From: Pluralibacter gergoviae ATCC 33028 = NBRC 105706
Lineage (GTDB): Bacteria > Pseudomonadota > Gammaproteobacteria > Enterobacterales > Enterobacteriaceae
Length of the DNA: 46,919 nucleotides
Assembly: GCF_001598855.1 (NCBI RefSeq)
Contig: NZ_BCZS01000031.1
Location: 1 to 46,919, forward strand
Direction of reading: 5' to 3'
Part shown: positions 7,798 to 15,182 of the stretch, one piece after another
Layout: the number at the start of each line of letters is the position of its first letter
Numbering within the stretch: the first letter of the stretch is position 1
Made by a program: the position numbers and the translations under genes
The notes under the pieces: generated by a model
What the model saw: only the letters and a program-made list of their open reading frames with translations
What the model was told of the DNA's origin: nothing
The model's database searches: none

Positions 7798-8487
7798 TTA
7801 CAGCCTTCCATACTGGATGGACTCATGCAGTAGTGCCTTTCCCATTACATAAAACTGGTCCTGATCCGATTCCTGGATATACCATTTCTCAAGATGCGGG
7901 TTATCTGACAACACTGCCAACTGCGCCCCCTGCATCTGGAGGCGCTTGACGTGGAACGTTTTTCCGAAAACGAACGCATAGACGCCATCTGTTTTGAACT
8001 CGCGCACTGAAACGTCGAAGAACAGCCGGTCACCGGATTTTATCGTCGGACTCATGCTGTCGCCATCAACCGTCATAACCTTGATATCTTTCGCTTGGCG
8101 GTTTCCGAAAAGCGCCCGCGCGTGCTCGTTGGTGAACTCTATTGCAGCCAGTACTTCCACAACCTCAGAAAGCATATAGCGGCCTGGACCAGCGCTTACC
8201 GTCAGATCGAGCACGTCAACCCGAAAAGATTCGCTTTTACTTGGCTGCCGCGAGATAGGTTCTTGCCCATCATCTCGCATAGGTCCAGCACCCGTGGATA
8301 ACCACTCAGATCTAACGCCGAGCGCATTAGCCATTTCGACGATTTTCGTCGACCCTCTGGCGTTGCCACTTGTCAATCTCCAGATAGTGGGTTGCGCGAC
8401 TCCTGACGCCTTTGCCAGGGCGCCCTGAGACATGCCAGCAAGCTCCATGGCTTGGTTGAGTCTGTCAGATAAGGTTTCTTTGTTCAT
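7798..8487 (-). CDS. cI: cI-type prophage repressor (S24 family)
   Basis: 229 residues. N-terminal helix-turn-helix at about 18-45 (MSQGALAKASGVAQPTIWRL) binds OL and OR. C-terminal LexA/UmuD-like self-cleaving domain: likely cleavage at A99-G100 (TVSAGPG), Ser144 in GDSMSPTI, and Lys181 in HVKRLQ. It maintains lysogeny and should be destroyed by RecA-stimulated autoproteolysis in SOS. It is transcribed leftward, divergent from cro, and heads an operon with two unknown genes. All catalytic residues are present. Confidence 0.95.
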   Translation of the reverse strand: MNKETLSDRLNQAMELAGMSQGALAKASGVAQPTIWRLTSGNARGSTKIVEMANALGVRSEWLSTGAGPMRDDGQEPISRQPSKSESFRVDVLDLTVSAGPGRYMLSEVVEVLAAIEFTNEHARALFGNRQAKDIKVMTVDGDSMSPTIKSGDRLFFDVSVREFKTDGVYAFVFGKTFHVKRLQMQGAQLAVLSDNPHLEKWYIQESDQDQFYVMGKALLHESIQYGRL

Positions 8488-8498
8488 AAGCTCAATTT

Positions 8499-8565
8499 AT
8501 ACGATTGCGTATTATTCGGCAAAACACGTTTTGCTATTGCCTATTTCTATACGTATTGCTATTAT
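8499..8565. promoter_or_regulatory. OR operators with PR and PRM
   Basis: Between divergent cI and cro. PR (rightward): -35 TTGCCT (8537-8542), 17-bp spacer, -10 TATTAT (8560-8565). Operator-like elements: ATACGATTGCGTAT (8499-8512), TTGCTATTGCC (8531-8541) and CTATACGTATTGCTAT (8547-8562), the last sharing ATACGTATTG with OL. A leftward PRM may use TTGCCG with TATAAA, but its 15-bp spacing is short. Assignment is by analogy with lambda and P22. Confidence 0.7.
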
Positions 8566-8602
8566 CAAAATCACCTAATACTTATAGGAATAGGAATAGG
8601 AA

Positions 8603-8818
8603 ATGGCCAACTTAGTCATACAGCGTGCAATTGAGATTGCCGGTAGTCAGCAGAAGCTGGCAGATCGCTGCGGCGTGTCTCAGCCCACCGTTTTTAGGTG
8701 GCTCAATGGTGGTGGAATCTCTTCTCGTTATGTCCAGCGAATCGTGTCTGCGACCGGAGCTGTGGTGACTACGGAAGATGTATTGAATAGCACCATAAAC
8801 AGCAACCAGTCGGCCTAA
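8603..8818 (+). CDS. Cro/YdaS-like repressor
   Basis: 71-residue helix-turn-helix protein (QQKLADRCGVSQPTVFRWLN, residues 15-34) of the YdaS/Cro type found next to divergent cI genes, as in the Rac prophage. It would bind OR/OL and switch off cI transcription in lytic growth. The VVTTEDVL tail resembles YdaS proteins that end shortly after this motif. AGGAATAGGAA precedes the ATG. It is the first gene of the PR operon and is followed by a YdaT-like gene instead of a recognisable cII. Confidence 0.88.
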   Translation: MANLVIQRAIEIAGSQQKLADRCGVSQPTVFRWLNGGGISSRYVQRIVSATGAVVTTEDVLNSTINSNQSA

Positions 8819-8836
8819 AAAGGCCAAGCAAGGACG

Positions 8837-9379
8837 ATGAACATGCATTCCATTTCATTGCAACAGATTACCGAATATCAGCCGGTAAAACTGATAAAGC
8901 GAAATCACCAACCAGCTGATAACCATGAAAAATTAAGGGACGCCGTGCGCGCCTGGTCAGGTCGTGACGGGCAGGATGCTGTGGCCGCGCTGATCGTCAG
9001 CGAATGGCGCGCCCAGGGTGGCTCTGGCATCGATTTCCCGCAAGAGGTTGAACGCCAGCGCCAGAAGCTTTTCCGTTACCTGGACAACAAATTCAGCTCT
9101 GATGGTTATCGCCGGAAGGTTGAAGCTCTGGCGCCGGCGATCCTGGCGGTGCTCCCGCTGGAGTTTCGCGGGCACGTAACTGGTCGGGAGAATTTCATGG
9201 CTCTGCTGGCCGATGCTGAACGCGAAGTGGCCGAGGCCAAGCAGGCGGTAATGCTGAATGCGCCGGAGCACCAAAAGCTGAAAGAGATGAGCGAGGGAAT
9301 CACGTCGCTGTTCCGACTGATGCCAGAGCAGGCCGGGCAGCTGATGGCAATGGTGACGACGATGCTGGGAGCCATGTAA
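8837..9379 (+). CDS. YdaT-like early regulator
   Basis: 180 residues with the layout of the YdaT family: LRDAVRAWSGRDGQDAVAALI near 35-55, FPQEVERQRQKLFRYLD near 77-95, then an Ala/Glu-rich helical second half. YdaT-type genes follow ydaS/cro in Rac-like prophages; expression of Rac YdaST is known to disturb E. coli division, and CII-like roles have been suggested. AAGGA precedes the ATG at 8837; ATG 8843 is also possible. The first 30 residues are poorly conserved in character. Cytosolic, early. Confidence 0.75.
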   Translation: MNMHSISLQQITEYQPVKLIKRNHQPADNHEKLRDAVRAWSGRDGQDAVAALIVSEWRAQGGSGIDFPQEVERQRQKLFRYLDNKFSSDGYRRKVEALAPAILAVLPLEFRGHVTGRENFMALLADAEREVAEAKQAVMLNAPEHQKLKEMSEGITSLFRLMPEQAGQLMAMVTTMLGAM

Positions 9380-9390
9380 CCGGAGGTGCA

Positions 9391-9650
9391 ATGAACCACA
9401 TCGAGTTTATCGAAAAGCATGTCCGCGAAGAGCTTATCCGGCAGGGTTTCACTGTCGCAGTTGCTCAGGGGGGGGGGCATACCAGGCAGTCGACATGTAC
9501 AAGCGTATGTCACAGGCCAGTCGCAAGGGGAGGATTTTTGATGATGTTATGCGCCATGCAAAGGTCTGGGCGGAGAAGCAGCAGCTTCCCTCTGACCGTT
9601 TCGAGAAAAAGCGCAGCAAGCGTAATCCGCCGCAGCAGGGTCTGTTCTGA
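9391..9650 (+). pseudogene. Small early gene frameshifted at a G10 tract
   Basis: Starts MNHIEFIEKHVREELIRQGF with a good ribosome binding site (CGGAGG). At 9468-9477 there are ten G in a row. Upstream the reading frame is QGGGH; downstream the natural continuation (AYQAVDMYKRMSQASRKGR, ending NPPQQGLF and TGA at 9648-9650) is in another frame. Eight or eleven G would join the halves into an 84-86 residue protein. As given, the frame reads on to 9723 as an Arg/Ser-rich product typical of shadow coding. Either a real slippage mutation or phase switch, or a sequencing error in the homopolymer. Family unknown. Confidence 0.65.
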
Positions 9651-9725
9651 AAAGGTGAAAGCCGCGCTGGTAGGACAGCAACGGCTTTCAGGTGGAGTTA
9701 ACTGGATCAATTCACAGGAGTAATT

Positions 9726-9917
9726 ATGGCAAATCAGTCTGGGAAAGAAAAGCTGGCACCAACGCATAAGTGCTCATTTTGCGGAAAGAAGGATGTTGAG
9801 GTTGCTGGCCTTATGTTCGCCGGGCCAGGCGTATCTATCTGTCAGGATTGCGTTTTATTGTGCGTTGAAATTGTATTTGAGCGCCTAGCTAAAACTGACG
9901 AACAGACGGCATTTTAA
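9726..9917 (+). CDS. Free-standing ClpX-type zinc-binding domain
   Basis: 63 residues that are little more than the N-terminal zinc-binding domain of the ClpX unfoldase. Cys pairs CSFCGKK (residues 16-22) and CQDCVLLC (39-46) flank [13 protein letters not shown]. The E. coli ClpX domain, from memory, reads CSFCGKSQHEV, LIAGPSVYIC and CDECVDLC, so the match is close, yet no AAA+ module follows. In ClpX this dimeric domain docks adaptors (SspB, UmuD) and recruits lambda O. AGGAG precedes the ATG, and the gene lies 17 bases upstream of the O-like replication gene. Decoy or modulator of ClpXP is inferred. Confidence 0.85.
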   Translation: MANQSGKEKLAPTHKCSFCGKKDVEVAGLMFAGPGVSICQDCVLLCVEIVFERLAKTDEQTAF

Positions 9918-9934
9918 AGCATTCAGGGGTTTTT

Positions 9935-10828
9935 ATGCGTGATTACGGAAAGGTGCACACATCATTTTGGATCAGCGATGGGATGCGCAGGGTGTCTGAC
10001 GACGCCAGGCTGCTTGCACTGTACCTTCTCACCGGGCAACACACGAACATGATCGGGTGCTTCAGGCTGCCTGATGGATACGTTTCGGAAGACCTTTCAT
10101 GGTCTCAGGAAAGGGTTTCGAAAGGGTTTGCTGAACTATCAGATAACGGTTTCGCAACCCGCGATCCGTCGTCGAAATGGGTGCTTATCCGCAACTTTAT
10201 GACATGGAACCCCATCGAGAATCCAAATCAGGGGATCGCCGCTCTTCGACTGTTCGACCAGGTGCCTGACAAATCCACCATAAAGCCAGAGCTGGCGGGG
10301 ATTATGGCTATGTCGATATCTCACATTGACGTCAAAAAGCTAAAGGGTTCCGAAAGGGTTATCGAACCCTTCCTTAACCAGGAACAGGAACAGGAACAGG
10401 AACAGGAACAGGAAAGAGATCAAACCCATTTGGGGCATGGCGATGCCACGCCCCATGACGATGAATCTCGCGGTGAATATCCGGCCGAGAAACCAAAGCC
10501 AGGGTACACCGAAGAATTCGAACAGGCCTGGCAGGAATACCCGAAGCGTTCGGGAGGCAACAGCAAAGCCGATGCGTTCAAAGCCTGGACGGCGCGAATC
10601 AAAACGGGCGCAACCGCCGAGGAGTTAACCGACGGTGTGCGTCGTTACGCAAGATACGCAGCGGCATCTGGAAAACTAGGTACTGAGTACGTCAAACAGG
10701 CTTCAACGTTTTTCGGACCGTCGAAACACTACGAAGAACCGTGGGCATATTCCGCGCCTTCCGGGCAGAGGGATCCAAACATTGTTCCTCAGCCTGATAG
10801 CGCAATTCCAACTGGATTCAGGGGGTAG
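9935..10828 (+). CDS. O-like replication initiator (YdaU/DUF1376-like region)
   Basis: 297 residues. The N-terminal third (MRDYGKVHTSFWISDGMR, LLALYLLTGQH) is a winged-helix replication domain common in lambdoid initiators. A Gln-Glu repeat spans about 149-160. The C-terminus (YTEEFEQAWQEYPKRSGGNSK, YVKQASTFFG) is the part typical of phage replication proteins that hand over to a DnaC-like loader. The next gene is that loader, 2 bases downstream. The gene contains repeated AAAGGGTT elements resembling origin iterons, as lambda O does. Likely role: origin recognition and helicase loading. Confidence 0.85.
   Translation: MRDYGKVHTSFWISDGMRRVSDDARLLALYLLTGQHTNMIGCFRLPDGYVSEDLSWSQERVSKGFAELSDNGFATRDPSSKWVLIRNFMTWNPIENPNQGIAALRLFDQVPDKSTIKPELAGIMAMSISHIDVKKLKGSERVIEPFLNQEQEQEQEQEQERDQTHLGHGDATPHDDESRGEYPAEKPKPGYTEEFEQAWQEYPKRSGGNSKADAFKAWTARIKTGATAEELTDGVRRYARYAAASGKLGTEYVKQASTFFGPSKHYEEPWAYSAPSGQRDPNIVPQPDSAIPTGFRG
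10110..10371 (+). repeat. Candidate origin iterons AAAGGGTT
   Basis: AAAGGGTT occurs at 10110-10117, 10121-10128, 10342-10349 and 10353-10360, each pair spaced exactly 11 bp. An inverted AACCCTT follows at 10365-10371. All are inside the O-like gene, where lambda keeps its four O-binding iterons. The origin role is inferred. Confidence 0.45.
10381..10410 (+). repeat. Five tandem GGAACA hexanucleotides
   Basis: Perfect 6-bp repeat, five copies, followed by GGAAAG, encoding the Gln-Glu tract of the O-like protein. Copy number may vary between relatives without a frameshift because the unit is six bases. Confidence 0.85.
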
Positions 10829-10830
10829 CC

Positions 10831-11580
10831 ATGAAAAACTTGATTGGTACTGGCAGCGCGCTGGAGCGCCTGAAAAAACTCATCCCGCCAGGTGTGCAGC
10901 CGAAGTTTGAAAGCGTGGACGAGTGGCGCGTCTGGCAGGCGGCGGAAGGGCGAAAGCGCTGTGAGGAGCTGGATAAGCAAAACCAGCGTGCCCGCTCTGA
11001 AAAAATATTCGGCCGCGCCGGGATTCAGGATCTGCACCGTAGCTGCACGTTCGCAAATTACCAGGTCAGCGGTGACGGTCAGCGCAAGGCCATGAGCCTG
11101 GCGAAAAGCTTTGCCCAGAACTTCGGGACCGGATTTGCCAGCTTCGTGTTCAGCGGCGCACCAGGTACCGGTAAAAACCATCTCGCTGCGGCTATCGGCA
11201 ACCATCTGCTGGCCGGTGGTAATTCGGTGCTGGTGGTGACTATTCCGGATCTGATGCTGCGCGTTCGCGAGTGCTACGACGGCGGCCAGTCCGAGGCCTC
11301 ACTGCTGGACGACCTGTGCCGCGTCGATTTGTTGATTCTCGACGAGGTGGGCATCCAGCGCGGAAGCAGCGGCGAAAAAGTCATTCTAAACCAGGTTATC
11401 GACCGACGGCTGTCGTCGATGCGCCCGGTAGGGATCCTTACCAACCTGAACTACCAGGCATTGTCGGAAACGCTCGGTGCGCGAATCATCGATCGCCTCC
11501 AGATGGACGGCGGGATGTGGGTGAACTTTGACTGGGGTAGCTACCGGAAAAACGTCAGTCACCTGCGGATCGTGAAGTGA
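10831..11580 (+). CDS. DnaC-like helicase loader
   Basis: 249-residue AAA+ ATPase of the DnaC/IstB group that delivers host DnaB helicase to the phage origin. Walker A GAPGTGKN (109-116) has the Asn seen in E. coli DnaC, followed by HLAAAIGN; Walker B LLILDE is at 167-172; sensor ILTNLNYQAL and box VII RIIDRLQ follow. Length matches DnaC (245). The start follows GGGGGTAGCC and lies 2 bases after the O-like gene, so the pair acts as O and P equivalents. Confidence 0.93.
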   Translation: MKNLIGTGSALERLKKLIPPGVQPKFESVDEWRVWQAAEGRKRCEELDKQNQRARSEKIFGRAGIQDLHRSCTFANYQVSGDGQRKAMSLAKSFAQNFGTGFASFVFSGAPGTGKNHLAAAIGNHLLAGGNSVLVVTIPDLMLRVRECYDGGQSEASLLDDLCRVDLLILDEVGIQRGSSGEKVILNQVIDRRLSSMRPVGILTNLNYQALSETLGARIIDRLQMDGGMWVNFDWGSYRKNVSHLRIVK

Positions 11581-11590
11581 GGAAATTATC

Positions 11591-11905
11591 GTGAAAATAC
11601 GCAAATGGGTTCGGGCCGAAATTATGATCATCCGCCAGTGCGCGGGGACTATGCGGGTGGAAAGCATCGCCAGCCTGATTGGCCGCACCGCGGCCGCCGT
11701 TCGCGCCAAGGCGCGCGAGTTGGGGGTGAAGCTGTATCTCTGCGGAAAATACCATCAGTCCGTGAAATACCCGGAGAGCGATGTTGTGCTGGCGCGTGAG
11801 CTGTACCAGCAGGGCGTAACCCGGGCGGTGATTGCCGAGAAACTGGAGTTGCCGCTGGGTGCGGTGAATCAGTATGTCTATTTCGAGCGGAGGGTGTGGG
11901 CATGA
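11591..11905 (+). CDS. Small helix-turn-helix protein
   Basis: 104 residues starting with GTG (GAGGAA upstream). Two helix-turn-helix-like segments: VESIASLIGRTAAAVRAKARE (about 23-43) and VTRAVIAEKLELPLGAVNQYV (about 76-96). This looks like a compact tandem HTH DNA-binding protein of the kind encoded downstream of dnaC in enterobacterial prophages. The stop overlaps the next gene's start (ATGA). Role unknown; early regulator inferred. Confidence 0.7.
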   Translation: MKIRKWVRAEIMIIRQCAGTMRVESIASLIGRTAAAVRAKARELGVKLYLCGKYHQSVKYPESDVVLARELYQQGVTRAVIAEKLELPLGAVNQYVYFERRVWA

Positions 11906-12234
11906 AAGCAAAAATCACAGCATTACCAGTGGACCGCGACCCGGAATACGGATTCTGGACGCATCCTGCGCTGGATGAGTTGTGTGGAGGCCGTGAAGGC
12001 GTGCCGCCAGCAGAGTTTAATGAGTGGTTAAATGCCAACGCTCTTGAGCACCAAATGACCTGGCTTGATGGCAGTGACGATGCTGCCGCTTACGATGAAT
12101 ATTTTAGCGGCAACAGCGGGACATTCACGAAATGGAAGCCGGAAAAGCCTCATGGAGATGGTAGGTTCGTTGCATCTATCCACGATACCGAGGACGGGCC
12201 GATCTGTATCTGGCTAAGGGAGCGTGCAGCATGA
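11902..12234 (+). CDS. Conserved-looking early protein, unknown function
   Basis: 110 residues from ATG 11902 (GGAGGG 8 bases upstream); an in-frame GTG at 11896 is less likely. Acidic, with aromatic-rich segments YGFWTHPALDELCGG and WLDGSDDAAAYDEYF; no known motif. It overlaps both neighbours by 4 bases (ATGA), so it is translated as part of the early operon. No function suggested. Confidence 0.7.
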   Translation: MKAKITALPVDRDPEYGFWTHPALDELCGGREGVPPAEFNEWLNANALEHQMTWLDGSDDAAAYDEYFSGNSGTFTKWKPEKPHGDGRFVASIHDTEDGPICIWLRERAA

Positions 12235-12707
12235 CAACTGATATCAAAGAGCTGATGCAGACGCTTAGTATTGAGCGCATTAAAGAGATCGCATCCGGAG
12301 CAACTCCGGTCATGGGAGAAAAGGAGCGTCTGGCAATCACTGCACTGTATTTTGCTGAGCAGCATCAGATGGCCGTGGACGCACTACAGGATTGCGGCCG
12401 GACTCTTAAAGCTGCAGAGGAGGCGCTGGAGGCCAAAGACGCGCGCATAGCTGAGCTTGAAACCTATATCGAAATCCATGAGAGGACAGCTGTTGCAGCA
12501 ATTGAGAGGGCTGAAATGGCAGACCGTAGGGCCGTTGAGCTGCAATCCCGCGCAGAGGCTGCTGAAAAATGCCTTTCAAGCTTGGCTGCTGTATCTCGGA
12601 GATATTTGCCTGACTATGACGAGCATCCCGAAATCCAGGCGGCAGACGACCTATTAGAACAAAATTCGCTAGTCACCGCTCGCATACAGATTCAGGGAGG
12701 GGGGTGA
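12231..12707 (+). CDS. Ead/Ea22-like coiled-coil protein
   Basis: 158 residues. The start MTTDIKELMQTLSIERIKEI and the MGEKERLAITALYFAEQHQMAV block resemble the Ead/Ea22 family of accessory early proteins in lambdoid phages. Residues 55-120 form a long coiled coil (KAAEEALEAKDARIAELETY). Ends GIQ-type Gly-rich tail. Function unknown even in better-studied relatives. Coupled to both neighbours by 4- and 1-base overlaps. Confidence 0.7.
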   Translation: MTTDIKELMQTLSIERIKEIASGATPVMGEKERLAITALYFAEQHQMAVDALQDCGRTLKAAEEALEAKDARIAELETYIEIHERTAVAAIERAEMADRRAVELQSRAEAAEKCLSSLAAVSRRYLPDYDEHPEIQAADDLLEQNSLVTARIQIQGGG

Positions 12708-12964
12708 TGGAGCCATCACTGGAGTACGCCTGTAAGCGCATTACCGAGCTGGAGCGCCTGCTGCTGCCCGATGTACCGGAAACTGTCTGGCCAGCAGAGG
12801 TGGGGATGGTATTCGGTCAGGTGGAGAGCGCCGGAGCTCTACCGGCGCATCACCAGCGCCGCCTGCAGCACCACATCAACCGCATGTGGCTGGAAAAAAT
12901 GCCGGTACCGTCAATTATCGCCGCGGCCCGTTCGTTGGCCGCAGCTATGGAGAAATACGCGTGA
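12707..12964 (+). CDS. Small early protein, unknown function
   Basis: 85 residues from the ATG that overlaps the preceding stop (TGATG), with AGGGAGGGGGG upstream. Mostly helical, Leu/Ala-rich, His-rich in the middle (HHQRRLQHHINRMW). No motif known to me. Its last codons overlap the GTG of the methyltransferase gene (GTGA), so translation is coupled to that gene. Confidence 0.65.
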   Translation: MEPSLEYACKRITELERLLLPDVPETVWPAEVGMVFGQVESAGALPAHHQRRLQHHINRMWLEKMPVPSIIAAARSLAAAMEKYA

Positions 12965-15033
12965 GAGAAATCATCGTTGATAATTTTGCCGGCGGCGGCG
13001 GAGCCAGTACCGGCATTGAGCTGGCGATCGGCCGCAGCGTCGATATTGCGATTAACCATGACCCTAACGCAGTCGCGATGCACACAACGAACCACCCCGA
13101 CACGCTCCACTACTGCGAATCGGTGTTCGATATTCACCCGCGCGCGGCTACCGCTGGGCGGCCGGTGGGGCTGGCGTGGTTCTCGCCGGATTGCCGCCAC
13201 TTTTCGAAAGCAAAAGGAGCCAAGCCTGTAGAGAAATCTATCAGGGGCCTGGCGTGGATCGTCGTCCGCTGGGCGCTGGATGTGGGGCCGCGCGTGATGA
13301 TGCTGGAAAATGTCGAGGAGTTCAAAACATGGGGTCCGCTGCTGGCGCCTGAAATGCGCCCTGACCCGGCGCGCGTCGGTGAGACGTTCAATGCATTCGT
13401 TGGCATGCTGACCACCGGCGTGCCGGAGGATCACCCGGCGCTTGCGGAGTGTTGCGAGTTCCTGGATCTTTCACCGGGAGGCGAGCAGGCGCAGCGGCTG
13501 GTTAGCGGGCTGGGCTACGACGCCGATTTTCGTGAGCTGCGGGCCTGCGACTACGGCGCACCTACTATCAGGAAACGGTTTTTCATGGTGATGCGCCGCG
13601 ACGGGCAGCCGATAGTCTGGCCGGAAGCTACCCACGGCGATCCTAAATCGCCGGCGGTGCAGACAGGGCGGCTTGCACCTTGGCGCACCGCGGCGGAGTG
13701 TATCGACTGGTCAATTCCGGCGCCGTCGATTTTTGACCGTAAACGCGCGCTGGCGGAGAACACCCTGCGCCGGATCGCCCGCGGCATTCAGCGGTTCGTT
13801 ATCGACAGCGCTCAGCCGTTTATCGTGAAATGCAACCACACCAGCACCAGGACAAGCTACGACTGTTTCCGGGGCCAGGCGCTGGCAGAGCCGCTGCAGA
13901 CCATCACCAAAAAACACGGGTTTTCAATAGCCGTCCCACACCTGACAAAATTCCGTACTGGCGCCACCGGGCAGCCGGTCACCGAACCTGTACCGACAGT
14001 GACAGCGGGAACATCATCGCGGCCCGGTGGGAACGGTCACGCTCTGGGGCTGGCCGAGGCCGTTCTGACCCCGTTCATCGCTGGAGCCGGTGGACCGAAA
14101 TACTCAGCCAAACCCCGCAGCGCTGAACAGCCGCTGCACACTTTGTGCAACACGAACCACGCGTGCGTCATCGCTCCGGTGATAGCGCGGCAGTTCGGCG
14201 CCAGCATCGGCCATCGCGCAGATGAGCCGAGCGCGACAATTACAGCTGGCGGCGGTGGCAAATCGCAGCTGGTTTGCCCGACGCTGATTCAGATGGGTTA
14301 TGGCGAGCGTCCAGGGCAGGCCCCGCGTGTGCTGGACGTGCAAAAACCGGTGGGCACTGTTACCGCCGGCGGCAATAAATTTGCTGTTACCAGCGCATTC
14401 CTCGCCAAACACTACGGCGGGAACTATCAGGGCGCCGGGGTGGGCATGGACGAGCCAACGCACTCGGTTACGACAGTAGATCATCATGCAGTGGTCGCAG
14501 CCAGTCTGTTGGTGAACAATACTGGGCACCCGGGCGGCCGCGCAGAAGAGCCGCTGCATACGGTGACAACGGGAAATCATCACGCGGCTGTCACGTCGCA
14601 CCTGGTTAAGCTACGCGGCACCTGCCGGGACGGGCAGCGCACTGATGAACCAATGCCAACAGTAACCGCGGGCGGCCAGCATGTTGGGGAGGTAAAGACG
14701 ACGCTAGCCGCTGATAGTTACGACGAACGGCGCGCGCAGCAGGTGCTGGCGTTCCTAAGAGAATGCTGCGGTGAGGATTCGACAGGGCTGGTGGACATCG
14801 ATGGGGTTACATACCGCATTGTTGATATCGGCATGCGCATGCTGCAGCCGCACGAGCTATACCGCGCACAGGGGTTTCCGGACTGGTACATCATCGACCA
14901 GGACTATCGCGGTGTGAAGTACGCCAAAGATAAGCAAGTCGCCAGGTGCGGAAACGCGGTGCCGCCGCCGTTTGCTGAGGCGCTGGTGCGCGCGAATCTC
15001 CCTGAGCTATGTCAGAAAAGGGAGGCTGCGTAA
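12961..15033 (+). CDS. Orphan DNA cytosine-5 methyltransferase with repeat-rich recognition domain
   Basis: 690 residues from GTG 12961. C5-methyltransferase motifs: I (DNFAGGGGASTG, 7-18), IV as FSPDCRHFSK with catalytic C78, VI ENV (116-118), VIII RKRFFMV, and X RCGNAVPPPFAEAL at the C-terminus. Between VIII and X lie about 350 residues made of roughly eight degenerate 30-residue units with a core like EPLHTVTTG or DEPMPTVTAGG. No restriction enzyme gene is adjacent, so it probably protects phage DNA or alters expression. An upstream in-frame start at 12886 would overlap the previous gene and is rejected. Confidence 0.92.
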   Translation: MREIIVDNFAGGGGASTGIELAIGRSVDIAINHDPNAVAMHTTNHPDTLHYCESVFDIHPRAATAGRPVGLAWFSPDCRHFSKAKGAKPVEKSIRGLAWIVVRWALDVGPRVMMLENVEEFKTWGPLLAPEMRPDPARVGETFNAFVGMLTTGVPEDHPALAECCEFLDLSPGGEQAQRLVSGLGYDADFRELRACDYGAPTIRKRFFMVMRRDGQPIVWPEATHGDPKSPAVQTGRLAPWRTAAECIDWSIPAPSIFDRKRALAENTLRRIARGIQRFVIDSAQPFIVKCNHTSTRTSYDCFRGQALAEPLQTITKKHGFSIAVPHLTKFRTGATGQPVTEPVPTVTAGTSSRPGGNGHALGLAEAVLTPFIAGAGGPKYSAKPRSAEQPLHTLCNTNHACVIAPVIARQFGASIGHRADEPSATITAGGGGKSQLVCPTLIQMGYGERPGQAPRVLDVQKPVGTVTAGGNKFAVTSAFLAKHYGGNYQGAGVGMDEPTHSVTTVDHHAVVAASLLVNNTGHPGGRAEEPLHTVTTGNHHAAVTSHLVKLRGTCRDGQRTDEPMPTVTAGGQHVGEVKTTLAADSYDERRAQQVLAFLRECCGEDSTGLVDIDGVTYRIVDIGMRMLQPHELYRAQGFPDWYIIDQDYRGVKYAKDKQVARCGNAVPPPFAEALVRANLPELCQKREAA

Positions 15034-15116
15034 TGGCAAAGTCCGCCGCAGAGCGCAAAGCCGCGCTGCGGTCCCGTCAGGCTTCCGCAGGAGACGAGAA
15101 GGACGTAATAAATTAA
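15033..15116 (+). CDS. 27-residue remnant or micro-gene after the methyltransferase
   Basis: Starts MAKSAAERKAALRSRQASAG and stops after 27 residues; its ATG overlaps the methyltransferase stop (TAATG). Phage proteins that begin this way and follow such methyltransferases are, as I recall, about 70-90 residues, so this is probably a truncated copy whose 3' part was replaced by the cassette that follows. Confidence 0.5.
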   Translation: MAKSAAERKAALRSRQASAGDEKDVIN

Positions 15117-15171
15117 AGGCAGTTAATTCAATCCAGTATGATATAAAACCACCATCAACGATTGATGGTGG
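15113..15171 (+). promoter_or_regulatory. Promoter with 5' hairpin for the exported-protein cassette
   Basis: -35 TTAAAG (15113-15118), 18-bp spacer, -10 TATGAT (15137-15142). Transcription would start near 15149, exactly at a perfect 10-bp hairpin CCACCATCAA-CGA-TTGATGGTGG (15149-15171). There is no T-run, so it is a leader hairpin, possibly stabilising the mRNA, not a terminator. Confidence 0.5.
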
Positions 15172-15182
15172 CTTCGCACATT

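Noticed and set aside
9391..9723. 110-residue continuous frame at the G10 tract
   Set aside because: After the G run it is Arg/Ser-rich without family character, while another frame continues the protein sensibly; described as a frameshifted gene.
10381..10410. Short tandem repeat as a CRISPR or regulatory array
   Set aside because: A 6-bp unit with no spacers, inside a coding region, encoding Gln-Glu; it is a simple microsatellite.
12886..12960. Extended N-terminus of the methyltransferase
   Set aside because: It would overlap the preceding gene; GTG 12961 with its GTGA overlap and motif I at residues 7-18 fits the family.
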